Positions 56,006 to 64,000 of a stretch of 64,000 nucleotides of DNA are shown here, piece after piece (position 1 is the stretch's first letter; the number at the start of each line of letters is the position of its first letter). Both the position numbers and the translations under genes were made by a program. Where the stretch lies: contig NZ_JANBVF010000004.1 in the NCBI RefSeq assembly GCF_024437655.1, forward strand, positions 186,001 through 250,000, read 5' to 3'. Source of the DNA: Chitinolyticbacter albus (GTDB lineage Bacteria; Pseudomonadota; Gammaproteobacteria; Burkholderiales; Chitinibacteraceae). Under the pieces are notes generated by a model. The model searched no databases. It saw nothing but the letters and a program-made list of their open reading frames with translations, and was not told the DNA's origin.

Positions 56006-56104
56006 GATGAATATCCTCGTTGAAAAGCAAGCGATATGTAGCGAACAGACCTCAAAATGAGCGTATGCTGAACACTAGATAAGTGCATCACTACGCTTTT
56101 CAAG
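56006..56104 (-). promoter_or_regulatory. Sigma32-type promoter and possible RNA thermometer of ibpA
   Basis: On the minus strand CTTGAAA (56104-56098) is a perfect sigma32 -35 element; 13 bases on, ACTTATCT (56084-56077) matches four bases of the CCCCATnT -10. The leader of about 65 bases ends with TTGCTTTTCAACGAGGATATT, where a U-rich arm can pair with the GAGGAU ribosome binding site, as in ROSE or fourU thermometers of ibpA genes. The promoter is visible; the thermometer is inference from family habit and partial pairing. Confidence 0.55.
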
Positions 56105-56293
56105 GCTACCGTTCGTCGACCGCAACGCTGAACAATCCAGCGCTATCTTCCAGCCACGCTTCGTGGGGTGCGCGCACGCGATAGGGGGCTACCGTGTGGG
56201 ATCGGCCATGGCAGACACATTCCGCGGCGTGTTTGCAGAAGCGACGCATCGCCAAGCCGTATGGGCCGGCGCCATACCGGCGCACCGTGACCA
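56105..56293. other. Intergenic region between ibpA and ilvA
   Basis: No gene is supported between the ibpA promoter and the ilvA terminator; short frames here lack start signals and similarity to anything I know. Confidence 0.3.
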
Positions 56294-56316
56294 TGAAAAA
56301 CCCGCCTTGCGGCGGG
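56294..56316 (-). terminator. Intrinsic terminator of ilvA
   Basis: On the minus strand a CCCGCC/GGCGGG stem with a four-base loop is followed by TTTTT. It lies nine bases past the ilvA stop. Confidence 0.75.
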
Positions 56317-56324
56317 TCGGAGGG

Positions 56325-57845
56325 TCAGGACAGGAACAGCTGGTAGGCCTGGTTCCCGCTCTCGTCCCAGTAGGGGTAACCGAGCTTCTCCAGGAAGGCC
56401 GCAAACGCATCATCATCGCTCGCGGGCACCTGGATACCGACCAGCACGCGGCCATAATCGGCGCCGTGGTTGCGGTAATGGAACAGGCTGATGTTCCACA
56501 ACCCGCCCATCTGGTTGAGGAAATTCATCAGCGCGCCCGGGCGCTCGGGGAATTCGAAGCGCAGCAGCCGCTCATTGGTCACATGCGCAGCGCGGCCGCC
56601 GACCAGGTGGCGGATGTGCATCTTGGCCACCTCGTTGTCGGTGAGATCGACCGCGGGCAGGCCGTGATCGGCCAGCTTGCCGATCAGCTCGGCCACTTCG
56701 CTGCGGCTCTGGATGGCGAGGCCAACGAAGATATGCGCCACCTTGTCGTCGGCATAGCGGTAGTTGAATTCGGTCACGCTGCGCGCACCGAGCAGGCTGC
56801 AGAAATCGCGGTAGGCGCCCGGCTTTTCCGGGATGGTGACGGCGATGATGGCTTCACGCTCCTCGCCCATCTCGGCTTGTTCAGCCACGTAACGCAGCCG
56901 GTCGAAGTTCATGTTGGCGCCCGAGGCGATCGCAACATAGGTCTGGCCCTGCGCGCCATTGCGTTGCGACCATAGCTTGGCGCCGGCGATGGCGAGCGCA
57001 CCGGAAGGCTCCAGGATGGAGCGCGTATCCTCGAACACGTCCTTGATCGCCGCGCACATGGCGTCGGTATCGACCAGGATCACCTCGTCGACCAGGTTCT
57101 GGCACAGGCGGAAAGTCTCCTCGCCCACCTGCTTCACCGCCACGCCGTCGGCAAAGATGCCCACCTGCGGCAGCTGCACGCGCTCGCCAAGCTTGAGTGA
57201 CAGATACATCGCGTTGGCGTCGGTCGGCTCCACGCCGATGATCTTCACGTCCGGGCGCAGCCGCTTGATATAGGCCGCGACGCCGGCGAGCAGACCACCA
57301 CCGCCCACCGGGATGAAGATCGCATCGAGCGGGTCCGGGTGCTGGCGCAGGATTTCCATCGCCACCGTGCCCTGCCCGGCGATGACCTCGGGGTCGTCGT
57401 ACGGGTGGACGAAGGTGGCGCCGGTTTCCTCGGCGATCTTGATCGCGTGCTGGTAGCAGTCGGAATACGAATCGCCGATCAGCACCACTTCGGCGCCGCG
57501 CCGTGCAACACCATCGACCTTGATGTGCGGCGTGGTCGCCGGCATCACGATGGTGGCGCGGCAACCCAGGTGCTGCGCCGACAGCGCCACCCCCTGCGCA
57601 TGGTTGCCGGCCGAGGCGGTGACCACGCCGCGCTCCAGCTCGGCGGGCGAGAGCTTGACCATCTTGTTGTACGCGCCGCGGATCTTGAAGCTGAACACCG
57701 GCTGCACATCCTCGCGCTTCAGGTACACCTTGTTGCCGATGCGGCGGGACAGGTTGGGCGCGAGTTCCAGCGGGGTTTCCACCGCCACGTCGTAGACGCG
57801 GGCGGCGAGGATGCGTTCAAGGTAGTCGGGCGTAGGTGCGGGCAT
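56325..57845 (-). CDS. ilvA: Threonine ammonia-lyase (threonine deaminase), biosynthetic
   Basis: A 506-residue PLP enzyme converting threonine to 2-oxobutyrate, the first step of isoleucine synthesis. The PLP lysine is Lys54 in VFSFKIRGAYNKM, the phosphate-binding glycines lie in VGGGGLLAGVAAYIK, and a C-terminal region from about 320 contains two ACT-like regulatory domains (PGAYRDFCSLLG and FPERPGALMNFLNQMG). This long form is feedback-inhibited by isoleucine in E. coli. The start at 57845 gives the standard N-terminus; an open frame further upstream has no family similarity. Confidence 0.95.
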   Translation of the reverse strand: MPAPTPDYLERILAARVYDVAVETPLELAPNLSRRIGNKVYLKREDVQPVFSFKIRGAYNKMVKLSPAELERGVVTASAGNHAQGVALSAQHLGCRATIVMPATTPHIKVDGVARRGAEVVLIGDSYSDCYQHAIKIAEETGATFVHPYDDPEVIAGQGTVAMEILRQHPDPLDAIFIPVGGGGLLAGVAAYIKRLRPDVKIIGVEPTDANAMYLSLKLGERVQLPQVGIFADGVAVKQVGEETFRLCQNLVDEVILVDTDAMCAAIKDVFEDTRSILEPSGALAIAGAKLWSQRNGAQGQTYVAIASGANMNFDRLRYVAEQAEMGEEREAIIAVTIPEKPGAYRDFCSLLGARSVTEFNYRYADDKVAHIFVGLAIQSRSEVAELIGKLADHGLPAVDLTDNEVAKMHIRHLVGGRAAHVTNERLLRFEFPERPGALMNFLNQMGGLWNISLFHYRNHGADYGRVLVGIQVPASDDDAFAAFLEKLGYPYWDESGNQAYQLFLS

Positions 57846-57941
57846 GGCGATCGCAACGGAAGGTGGGGTAAGCGCTTGATTGTACGGCAAGCTTCCCCTG
57901 CGCCGCGAGCACAGTGCCCGCGCAAAACCGGCGGCAGACTG

Positions 57942-59522
57942 TTATGCCGCTTCGCCCGTGTCGTCGCGCCAGCGCTCCCGGATGGCTTCGATCTCGGGCA
58001 GGCTGGCGAAGAAGGCATCGACCACCGCCGGGTCGAACTGGCTGCCACGCCCCAGCCGGATCGCATCCAGCACTTCTTCGCGCGGCCAGGCCGGCTTGTA
58101 GCAGCGAGTATGCGAGAGCGCGTCGTACACATCGGCCACTGCCATGATGCGCGCGGCGAGCGCGATATCGGTGCCAGCCAGCTTTTGCGGGTAGCCCGTG
58201 CCATCCCAGCGCTCATGATGCTGGTGGGCGATCACTGCCGCCGTCTTCAGGATGCGTGCTTTGGCGTCCTTCAGCATGGTGTAGCCGAGCTGTGCGTGCG
58301 TATCCATGATGCTGCGCTCGGCCGCGTCGAGCGGGCCTGGCTTGTGCAGTACCGCATCCGGAATGCCGACCTTGCCGACGTCGTGCAGCGGGCTGGCCGC
58401 ACGGATGATCTCGGCGTCCTCGTCGGGCAGTCCGAGTGCGCGCGCCAGTACCCAGCCGAATTCGGCCATGCGACGGATGTGCTGGCCAGTATCGGGCGAG
58501 CGGTTTTCCACGACCTCGGATAGCCGGTAGATGATGTCGCGCTGGGTATCTTCCACCTCGGCGCGCAGCATCAGGTTTTCGAACGCGATGCTGACATTGC
58601 GACAGAACAGCTCGACCAGATCGCGATCGGCGGTCGATAGCGCGACCGGGCCATCGATGATCAGGAGGTTGGCTGCGCCTTGGTGCGAGCGGAAGAATCC
58701 GACGAAGTAGTCGTCCTCGAACACGCTATGGCCGTGCAGCATGGCGGCATCGATCGATGGCCGGAAACGCGCGAGTTCGTCGCTGGACAAGGGCTTGTCG
58801 CAAAGCGCGGAAAAGCCGCCGGTGGCGTAGAGCACTGTGGTCGCGCCTTGGTCCTCCAGTGCGGCAACGCCGCCTTTCACCACCACGTAGAGCGCTTCCT
58901 GCTCGAAGAACAACAAGGCTTGCAGCTGTTCGAGCACGCCCTGGGCAAACCGGCGGATCGACTGCTGCTGGAAGATGCTGGATGACGCTTCGATCACCTT
59001 CAGGAGGCCGCGTCGATTGGCAGCGAGCATCTGCCTCTGCTGCTCGATCAGCATGATGTCGCGATACGAGCGCAGCGTGCCGAGCACCGCGGTGTAGAGC
59101 TTGTCGCGAGTGAGCTCGGTCTTGGCCTTGTAATCGTTGATGTCGTAGCTCTCGATCACCTGGCGCTCGGGCGCGACACCCGGCTGCCCGGTACGCAGGA
59201 TGATGCGCACCCGGTGGTTCTGCAATTCCTCGCGCACCGCACGCGCCACCTTGAGGCCGGCCTCCTCGCTCTCCATCACCACGTCGAGCAGCACCAGCGC
59301 GATATCGTCGTTGGCGGCGAGCGTGGCGAGCGCCTCGCGCCCGGAATAGGCGGACAGCAGCGCGAGCGGCCGGCCGAGGAAGTCGATGTTGCCCAGGGCC
59401 AGCCGCGTCACCCGGTGGATGTCGGGTTCGTCATCGACGATGAGCACCTGCCAAGGCTCGATCGCATCGGCACTGAGCTCGTCCGCACTGTCGTCAATTA
59501 GCCAGTCGTCTTCCAGTTCCAT
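57942..59522 (-). CDS. Response regulator with DUF3369 and HD-GYP phosphodiesterase
   Basis: A 526-residue cytoplasmic protein. Residues 24-145 form a receiver (VLIVDDEPDIHRVTRLAL, phospho-acceptor Asp in LVLLDVVME). A DUF3369 region follows (about 150-310), then an HD-GYP domain with DTGQHIRRMAEF, HDVGKVGIPDAVLHKPG, HHERWDGTGYP, the full set of metal ligands and GYP motif, predicting cyclic-di-GMP hydrolysis. The three-domain order is a known architecture. ATG at 59522 follows AGGGAG. It opposes the two cyclases in this window, though no histidine kinase partner is adjacent. Confidence 0.93.
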   Translation of the reverse strand: MELEDDWLIDDSADELSADAIEPWQVLIVDDEPDIHRVTRLALGNIDFLGRPLALLSAYSGREALATLAANDDIALVLLDVVMESEEAGLKVARAVREELQNHRVRIILRTGQPGVAPERQVIESYDINDYKAKTELTRDKLYTAVLGTLRSYRDIMLIEQQRQMLAANRRGLLKVIEASSSIFQQQSIRRFAQGVLEQLQALLFFEQEALYVVVKGGVAALEDQGATTVLYATGGFSALCDKPLSSDELARFRPSIDAAMLHGHSVFEDDYFVGFFRSHQGAANLLIIDGPVALSTADRDLVELFCRNVSIAFENLMLRAEVEDTQRDIIYRLSEVVENRSPDTGQHIRRMAEFGWVLARALGLPDEDAEIIRAASPLHDVGKVGIPDAVLHKPGPLDAAERSIMDTHAQLGYTMLKDAKARILKTAAVIAHQHHERWDGTGYPQKLAGTDIALAARIMAVADVYDALSHTRCYKPAWPREEVLDAIRLGRGSQFDPAVVDAFFASLPEIEAIRERWRDDTGEAA

Positions 59523-59746
59523 GCTCCCTGCCTTATCGCAGTCCGCGCCAGATTGTCCTTTTGCTCTTCGGGCCAAGCACCACCACCCAGGGCAACGATG
59601 CTGGCAAGACGCGCGAGTGCGGGCAGTACAAGGCGTACGACCAATGAGTGCGGCGCGGCCAGCGGGGGATTTATTTGCGGCTCCAAGACCACTATAGCCG
59701 GGCCCCAGGCGTCGTCTGGGCGTTGGGGCCGGTCGGCTTGCCGCGT

Positions 59747-60622
59747 TCAGTGCCGTTGGTTGCCGATGGCGATCAGCAGCACGCCAGCCAGGATGACCAC
59801 CATGCCGGCGACGATGGGGGCGGTGATCTGCTCGCCGCCCAGCAAGGCCCCCAGCGCCACCGCGATGGCCGGGTTCACATAGGCGTAGCTCATCGCCAGC
59901 GCCGGCCGCGCGTGGCGCAGCACGTAGACGTAGGCGTTGTAGGCGACGATGGAGCCGAACACCGTGAGATAGGCGAGCGCCGCCCAGCTTTGCCACGGCA
60001 CTTTCGCCGGCATGCGCTCGCCGAACAGCGGCGAGGCGATGGCCAGCACCACGCCGCCCGCCAGCATCTGGATCGCTGCCGACATCGGTCCGGCCGGCAT
60101 GGCGATGCGCCCCTGCAGCACCGAGGCAAACGCCCAGGTGGCGGCGGCGAGCACGATCAGCGCAAAGCCGATCGGGCTTGCGGCAAGCCGATGATCGAAA
60201 TTGAGTACCGCGACACCAGCCAGGCCCAGCGCGATACCCCCCCATTCGGCCACGCGCGGACGTGAACCCCAGGCCCAGGCGATCAGGATGGCGAACAGCG
60301 GCCCGCAGGCGACCAGCAGCGCGGCCAGGCCGGAGGGCACGGTCGTCTCGGCGACGCAGACGGCGCCGTTGCCGACGGCCAGCATCAGCGTGCCGATCAG
60401 CGCCGCGTTGCGTACTTCGCGGCGCGGCGGCCACGGCAGGCCGCGCCAGCGCAGGAAGGCGAGCATGGCGCTGCCGGCGGCGAGAAAACGCAGGGCGGCC
60501 AGCAGCAAGGGCGGCAGGCCCTCGACGCCGATGCGGATGCCAAGATAGGTGGAGCCCCACACCACGTACATGGCGGCAAGGCAAAGCGCGAGCACGGTGC
60601 GCGGCGTGAGGCTGGGTGTCAT
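59747..60622 (-). CDS. yedA: EamA family drug/metabolite exporter, YedA-like
   Basis: A 291-residue inner-membrane transporter with ten helices in two EamA repeats. N-terminal AMYVVWGSTYLGIRIGVEGL and the second-repeat motif AYNAYVYVLRHARPALAMSY are typical of YedA. Substrates of the family are amino acids and other metabolites; none can be assigned here. It is divergent from the hslU gene, with a shared 200-bp promoter region. Confidence 0.9.
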   Translation of the reverse strand: MTPSLTPRTVLALCLAAMYVVWGSTYLGIRIGVEGLPPLLLAALRFLAAGSAMLAFLRWRGLPWPPRREVRNAALIGTLMLAVGNGAVCVAETTVPSGLAALLVACGPLFAILIAWAWGSRPRVAEWGGIALGLAGVAVLNFDHRLAASPIGFALIVLAAATWAFASVLQGRIAMPAGPMSAAIQMLAGGVVLAIASPLFGERMPAKVPWQSWAALAYLTVFGSIVAYNAYVYVLRHARPALAMSYAYVNPAIAVALGALLGGEQITAPIVAGMVVILAGVLLIAIGNQRH

Positions 60623-60822
60623 TGCTGCAAGATAACAGTCGGACGGCGAGCTGACACGTTACAGCCAGTGCGGACTTGATCCGGTACAGCGCGCAACGGA
60701 AGCGGCTGCAGCAGGGCATGGCATGATCGCGACCACGCCCGCCTGGCGGTGACGCGACGGCGCTTTAAATTGGCGCGAACGCCTCCAACTTAGCCGCTAT
60801 TGCCGCAAGGATAGAAACCAGC

Positions 60823-62148
60823 ATGAGCACCATGACCCCGCAGGAAATCGTCCACGAACTCGACAAGCACATCGTCGGCCAGCGCGATGCCAAGAAGGCC
60901 GTCGCCATCGCGCTGCGCAATCGCTGGCGCCGCCAGCAGGTGGACGAGCCGCTGCGCCACGAGATCACGCCCAAGAACATCCTGATGATCGGTCCCACCG
61001 GGGTCGGCAAGACCGAGATCGCCCGGCGCCTGGCCAAGCTTGCCGACGCGCCCTTCATCAAGGTGGAAGCGACCAAGTTCACCGAGGTCGGCTACGTGGG
61101 CAAGGACGTCGACAGCATCATCCGGGATCTGGCCGAGATCGCCTTCAAGCAGGTGCGCGACACGGCGATCCGCAAGAACCGCGTGCGCGCCGAGGATGCC
61201 GCCGAAGATCGCGTGCTCGACATCCTGTTGCCGCCGCCGCCAAAGAACCCGTTCGCCACAGTGAACGAGGACGAAACCGGCAAGGAAACCCGGCAGAAAT
61301 TCCGCAAGATGCTGCGCGAGGGCAAGTTCGACGACAAGGAGATCGAGGTCGACGTCGCCATCGCCCAGCCCAATATGGAAGTGCTCACGCCGCCCGGCAT
61401 GGAGGATTTCGCCAGCCAGCTGCAGGGCATGTTCAAGGGCGCGTTCGGCGACAAGAAGAAGCCGCAGAAACTCAAGGTGCCCGATGCGCTCAAGCTCCTC
61501 ACCGAGGAGGAGGCGGCCAAGCTGGTGAACGAGGACGACCTGCGCGCCGAGGCGGTGCAGGCGGTCGAGCAAAGCGGCATCGTGTTCATCGACGAGATCG
61601 ACAAGGTGACGAGCCGCGCCGAGGGTGCCGCTGGCGAAATCAGCCGCCAGGGCGTACAGCGCGACCTGCTGCCGCTGGTGGAGGGCACGACCTGTACCAC
61701 CAAGTACGGCATGATCAAGACCGACCATGTGCTGTTCATTGCCAGCGGTGCCTTTCAGCTCGCCAAGCCGTCCGACCTGATTCCTGAGCTGCAGGGCCGC
61801 TTGCCGATCCGGGTCGAGCTCGCTTCGCTGTCGGTCGGCGATTTCGCCACCATCCTTACCGGAACCGACGCCTGCCTCACCAAGCAATACCAGGCGCTAT
61901 TGGCGACCGAGGGCGTCGAGCTCGATTTCACCGAGGAAGGTGTGAAGCGGCTGGCCGAGATTGCCTGGCAGGTGAACGAGACCACCGAGAACATCGGTGC
62001 ACGCCGTCTGCACACGGTGATGGAAAAGCTGCTGGAGGAAGTGTCGTTCGACGCCAAAGGCGGTCGCGTGACGATCGATGCGACCTACGTCGAGGCGCGA
62101 CTGGGGGCGGTGTCGCGCGATGAGGATCTGGCGCGCTACGTGCTGTAG
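60823..62148 (+). CDS. hslU: HslU, ATPase subunit of the HslUV protease
   Basis: A 441-residue AAA+ unfoldase that feeds substrates to the HslV peptidase. Start [20 protein letters not shown], Walker [16 protein letters not shown], the inserted I domain (about 120-240), Walker [10 protein letters not shown], and sensor and C-terminal [18 protein letters not shown], ending in DLARYVL. Normally hslV lies directly upstream in an operon; here the upstream region is a divergent transporter, so hslV must be elsewhere or absent. ATG at 60832 is a possible alternative start. Confidence 0.95.
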   Translation: MSTMTPQEIVHELDKHIVGQRDAKKAVAIALRNRWRRQQVDEPLRHEITPKNILMIGPTGVGKTEIARRLAKLADAPFIKVEATKFTEVGYVGKDVDSIIRDLAEIAFKQVRDTAIRKNRVRAEDAAEDRVLDILLPPPPKNPFATVNEDETGKETRQKFRKMLREGKFDDKEIEVDVAIAQPNMEVLTPPGMEDFASQLQGMFKGAFGDKKKPQKLKVPDALKLLTEEEAAKLVNEDDLRAEAVQAVEQSGIVFIDEIDKVTSRAEGAAGEISRQGVQRDLLPLVEGTTCTTKYGMIKTDHVLFIASGAFQLAKPSDLIPELQGRLPIRVELASLSVGDFATILTGTDACLTKQYQALLATEGVELDFTEEGVKRLAEIAWQVNETTENIGARRLHTVMEKLLEEVSFDAKGGRVTIDATYVEARLGAVSRDEDLARYVL

Positions 62149-62190
62149 CGGCTTGCGGGCCCGCGCCCGGTCAGGCGCAGGCCCGTTTCA

Positions 62191-62679
62191 TCAACGGTGC
62201 TTACGGCGGCGGGCTGCCACCAGGCCAACCAGGCCCAGGCCCATCAACGCGTAGGTTTCCGGCTCCGGAACCGGAGCGATCTGGACGGCGCCGCCACCCG
62301 AACCGAACGGTGAAAGCGTCGCGATACCGGTGATTTCGTACTGCCCTGCACCCAGCAGGAACTGACCTGAGCTCCAGCGTGCATCGCCGATTGCGGCATC
62401 AAAATCCGCGGTGTAGTCGCCAAAGCCCAAGGGCTGCGAGGTCAGGCCCAGCGATAGCCCATTGGCGAATACTTCGAAGCGGTCACCTGCCATATACGCG
62501 TCGGCGACCTGCAACCAGGCGCTGCTGCTGAGGTTGACGGTGAACGTGGTGTCCCAGGCACTACCGTTGCCCTCAAAAGCAAACTGCTGCCAGCCGCTAC
62601 CGGGCGCGATGACTACCGCCTGGGAGATTGCTGGCGCCACCACGACCATTGCGGCGGCCAACCATTTGATCAACGACAT
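62191..62679 (-). CDS. PEP-CTERM sorting domain protein
   Basis: A 162-residue exported protein: signal MSLIKWLAAAMVVVAPAISQA, a beta-rich middle (WQQFAFEGNGSAWDTTFTVN, FEVFANGLSLGLTS), and the sorting tail PVPEPETYALMGLGLVGLVA with a final RRRK cluster. The tail is almost identical to that of the protein at 43075, so both are substrates of one exosortase system. Function of the middle domain is unknown. ATG at 62679 has an upstream AAGGAG. Confidence 0.85.
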   Translation of the reverse strand: MSLIKWLAAAMVVVAPAISQAVVIAPGSGWQQFAFEGNGSAWDTTFTVNLSSSAWLQVADAYMAGDRFEVFANGLSLGLTSQPLGFGDYTADFDAAIGDARWSSGQFLLGAGQYEITGIATLSPFGSGGGAVQIAPVPEPETYALMGLGLVGLVAARRRKHR

Positions 62680-63190
62680 AAAAACTCCTTTCGAAGGGAT
62701 AGAGTGTGATTGCGGTGCTGTGAATTTCGCCCGCTTATAGGTGTACTGCCAGACTAACTTGCTATTGGGCAATCGATTTTCTAACAGATCCATTTCCGCC
62801 ACGGACAGAAAAAGGACGGCCGAGAAGATTTCCCTGCCCTGCGGCCACTGCGCACAGCACACCAAGAATCTAGCGGATACCAGGTCGCGATTCATCCTGG
62901 GCGACAGGTATGCGAACTATATAGAAAAGCAAATTGAAAGGTTTTATTTGTATTTAGTCAGGGACTGCTTGCTTTTCGCTGCCGCCATCTTGATCGAATA
63001 AAAACGAGGTTTGCATCACGCGTGATGCGCGTTTCTTGTCGAGAAGGGCGATACCTGTTTAACCGACGGCCCAAGCGAGAGAGAGATGTCCTGCAGCTGC
63101 GAGTCGCCATGCAAGGCGTGCTCGACGCGTTCCATGCCTACTCGGCCGTGGTGGGTTCCAAGGCCCGCTAGTCGCGCGTAGCGCGCGACC
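62680..63190. other. Intergenic region between the PEP-CTERM and ChaN-like genes
   Basis: About 510 bases. An 86-codon plus-strand frame at 62741-63001 has no ribosome binding site or family similarity, so I do not call it. A 16-bp palindrome GCATCACGCGTGATGC lies at 63013-63028. From about 63040 a plus-strand frame ending at 63171 (LQLRVAMQGVLDAFH near its end) could be the 3' remnant of a lost gene, but it has no start and I cannot name it. Confidence 0.35.
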
Positions 63191-64000
63191 TCATCGCGGC
63201 GGCGGCTTCAAGCCGGCGCAGGGATCGGGACGGTCGGCCTTGGCCGCAATAAGCGTGGTCTGGTCGAAGCTACCAGCCTCGGGCTGACGTTCGACGAAGC
63301 CGATGCTCTTCACCCCGCTCATGGGCAGCGTCAGCCAGCGCGGCACGCCCAGGTCGCGCCGGACGTGGCCGTTGCCGGCCAGCAGCACCACGCCTTGCGC
63401 GGCATGGTCTTCGATCACCTTGGCCATCCACACGTCGCGCGCGATTTGCGCCCGCGCCATGCCGGGCAGCATGGCGGGCGGCAACAGGCCGCAGTGGCCC
63501 ACGTCGATTTCACGCATTTGGCCGCGCATCAGGTCGTCGGGTAGCGGTTGGTCCAAGCGGAAGCGGGCGAGTGTGGCGGCATCGAACACGCTGGCAAAGC
63601 CCTCGCGCACCACCTTGGCGCCGTCCGCGCGCGACAGGTTGGCCGCGACGATAGGCAATTTCTGCTGCAAGGCCAGCGCGATCACCGGCTGGTACAGATC
63701 CCATTGCCAGCTGGCCTTGGCCGGTGTCGCCGCGGCGATCACGCAGGCCGCATCGGCGCAGGACACGAGTGCGGCATCGAGCTCGGCCTGCCGTTCACGA
63801 TCGAACTGCTCCATCGCAATCACCGGGCGCCAACCGGCCACGACCAGCGCCTGCAACTCGCCGAAGCGCCGTGCGTGGCCGTCGGCGTGGTCGTGGACTT
63901 CGCCCAGCAGCCACACGGACGGCGGGGATGCAGTGCGCGTTACCGGCTGGTCGGTTGAGGCGCAGCCGGCCATGGCGGAGGTGGCGGCAAGCAATGGCGC
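63191..64000 (-). CDS. ChaN family lipoprotein, 5' end cut by the window
   Basis: A haem-binding-like lipoprotein of the ChaN group (PF04187). The frame is open to the window edge, where the signal peptide begins; ATSAMAGCAS shows the lipobox cysteine. Mature motifs are VWLLGEVHDHADGHARRF, VIAMEQFDRERQAEL, WDLYQPVIALALQQKLPIVA in part, and VVLLAGNGHVRRDLGVPRWL, typical of the family. In Campylobacter ChaN binds paired haems; here the function is inferred only. The true start lies beyond position 64000. Confidence 0.8.
   Translation of the reverse strand, partial: APLLAATSAMAGCASTDQPVTRTASPPSVWLLGEVHDHADGHARRFGELQALVVAGWRPVIAMEQFDRERQAELDAALVSCADAACVIAAATPAKASWQWDLYQPVIALALQQKLPIVAANLSRADGAKVVREGFASVFDAATLARFRLDQPLPDDLMRGQMREIDVGHCGLLPPAMLPGMARAQIARDVWMAKVIEDHAAQGVVLLAGNGHVRRDLGVPRWLTLPMSGVKSIGFVERQPEAGSFDQTTLIAAKADRPDPCAGLKPPPR

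Noticed and set aside
59523-60719. Upstream extension of the HD-GYP response regulator to 925 residues
   Set aside because: The extension is Arg/Ala-rich shadow of the yedA gene; the ATG at 59522 has a strong AGGGAG site and starts the receiver region.
62741-63001. An 86-codon plus-strand gene after the PEP-CTERM gene
   Set aside because: Its start lies in the PEP-CTERM promoter region, there is no ribosome binding site, and the product resembles no known protein.

Overview
The window reads as a chromosomal segment of a Gram-negative betaproteobacterium, most likely of the order Neisseriales and possibly near the chitin- and glycan-degrading Chitinibacteraceae. That placement is inference from gene content: a fused EIIA-HPr-EI protein beside a PtsG-type permease, a zapB/zapA/6S RNA/ygfA block, a complete minor-pilin cluster with PilY1, PEP-CTERM proteins, a riboswitch-controlled gcvTHP cluster, a GH29 fucosidase, and mostly high-GC coding DNA. 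Most genes are core or housekeeping. I see no prophage, insertion sequence, CRISPR array, tRNA or rRNA.

Layout. 0-2.7 kb: NAD salvage (end of a Nudix protein, an unknown gene, pnuC, nadR). 2.7-7 kb: glucose-type PTS on the minus strand. 7-10.2 kb: ygfA, 6S RNA, zapA, a zapB-like gene, a cobalamin-binding protein and ylqF. 10.2-11.4 kb: an AT-rich gap with a cluster of DnaA boxes, then an AT-rich TonB-like orphan. 11.4-19.1 kb: type IV pilus operon fimT-pilV-pilW-pilX-pilY1-pilE. 19.3-27 kb: hemL, CYTH protein, hemJ, M48 lipoprotein, rubredoxin, thiD, an AraC regulator and small enzymes, and a GRDP-like/M15 peptidase pair. 27-32 kb: parC, an amino-acid binding protein and a pseudouridine synthase. 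31.8-36.6 kb: tandem glycine riboswitch and gcvT-gcvH-gcvP. 37-46 kb: fucosidase, GcvR-like ACT protein, ydcF, ychF, a small island between 86-bp direct repeats, a broken acetyltransferase, a PEP-CTERM protein and oligopeptidase B. 46-64 kb: cyclic-di-GMP proteins, an M16 peptidase pair, a PfkB kinase, an Hsp20 gene with a heat-shock-type promoter, ilvA, hslU, a second PEP-CTERM protein and a ChaN-like lipoprotein cut by the window edge.

The most notable signal is outside the genes. Three ParB-binding parS sites (one perfect, two with one mismatch) lie within 5 kb at 27.4-32.5 kb, in and next to parC and in gcvT. About 17 kb away, at 10.28-10.49 kb, two perfect and three one-mismatch DnaA boxes sit beside an AT-rich tract with 10-bp-phased T-rich repeats. 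Together they suggest that this window covers, or lies close to, the chromosome replication origin and its segregation centromere, although dnaA, dnaN and parAB are not present here.
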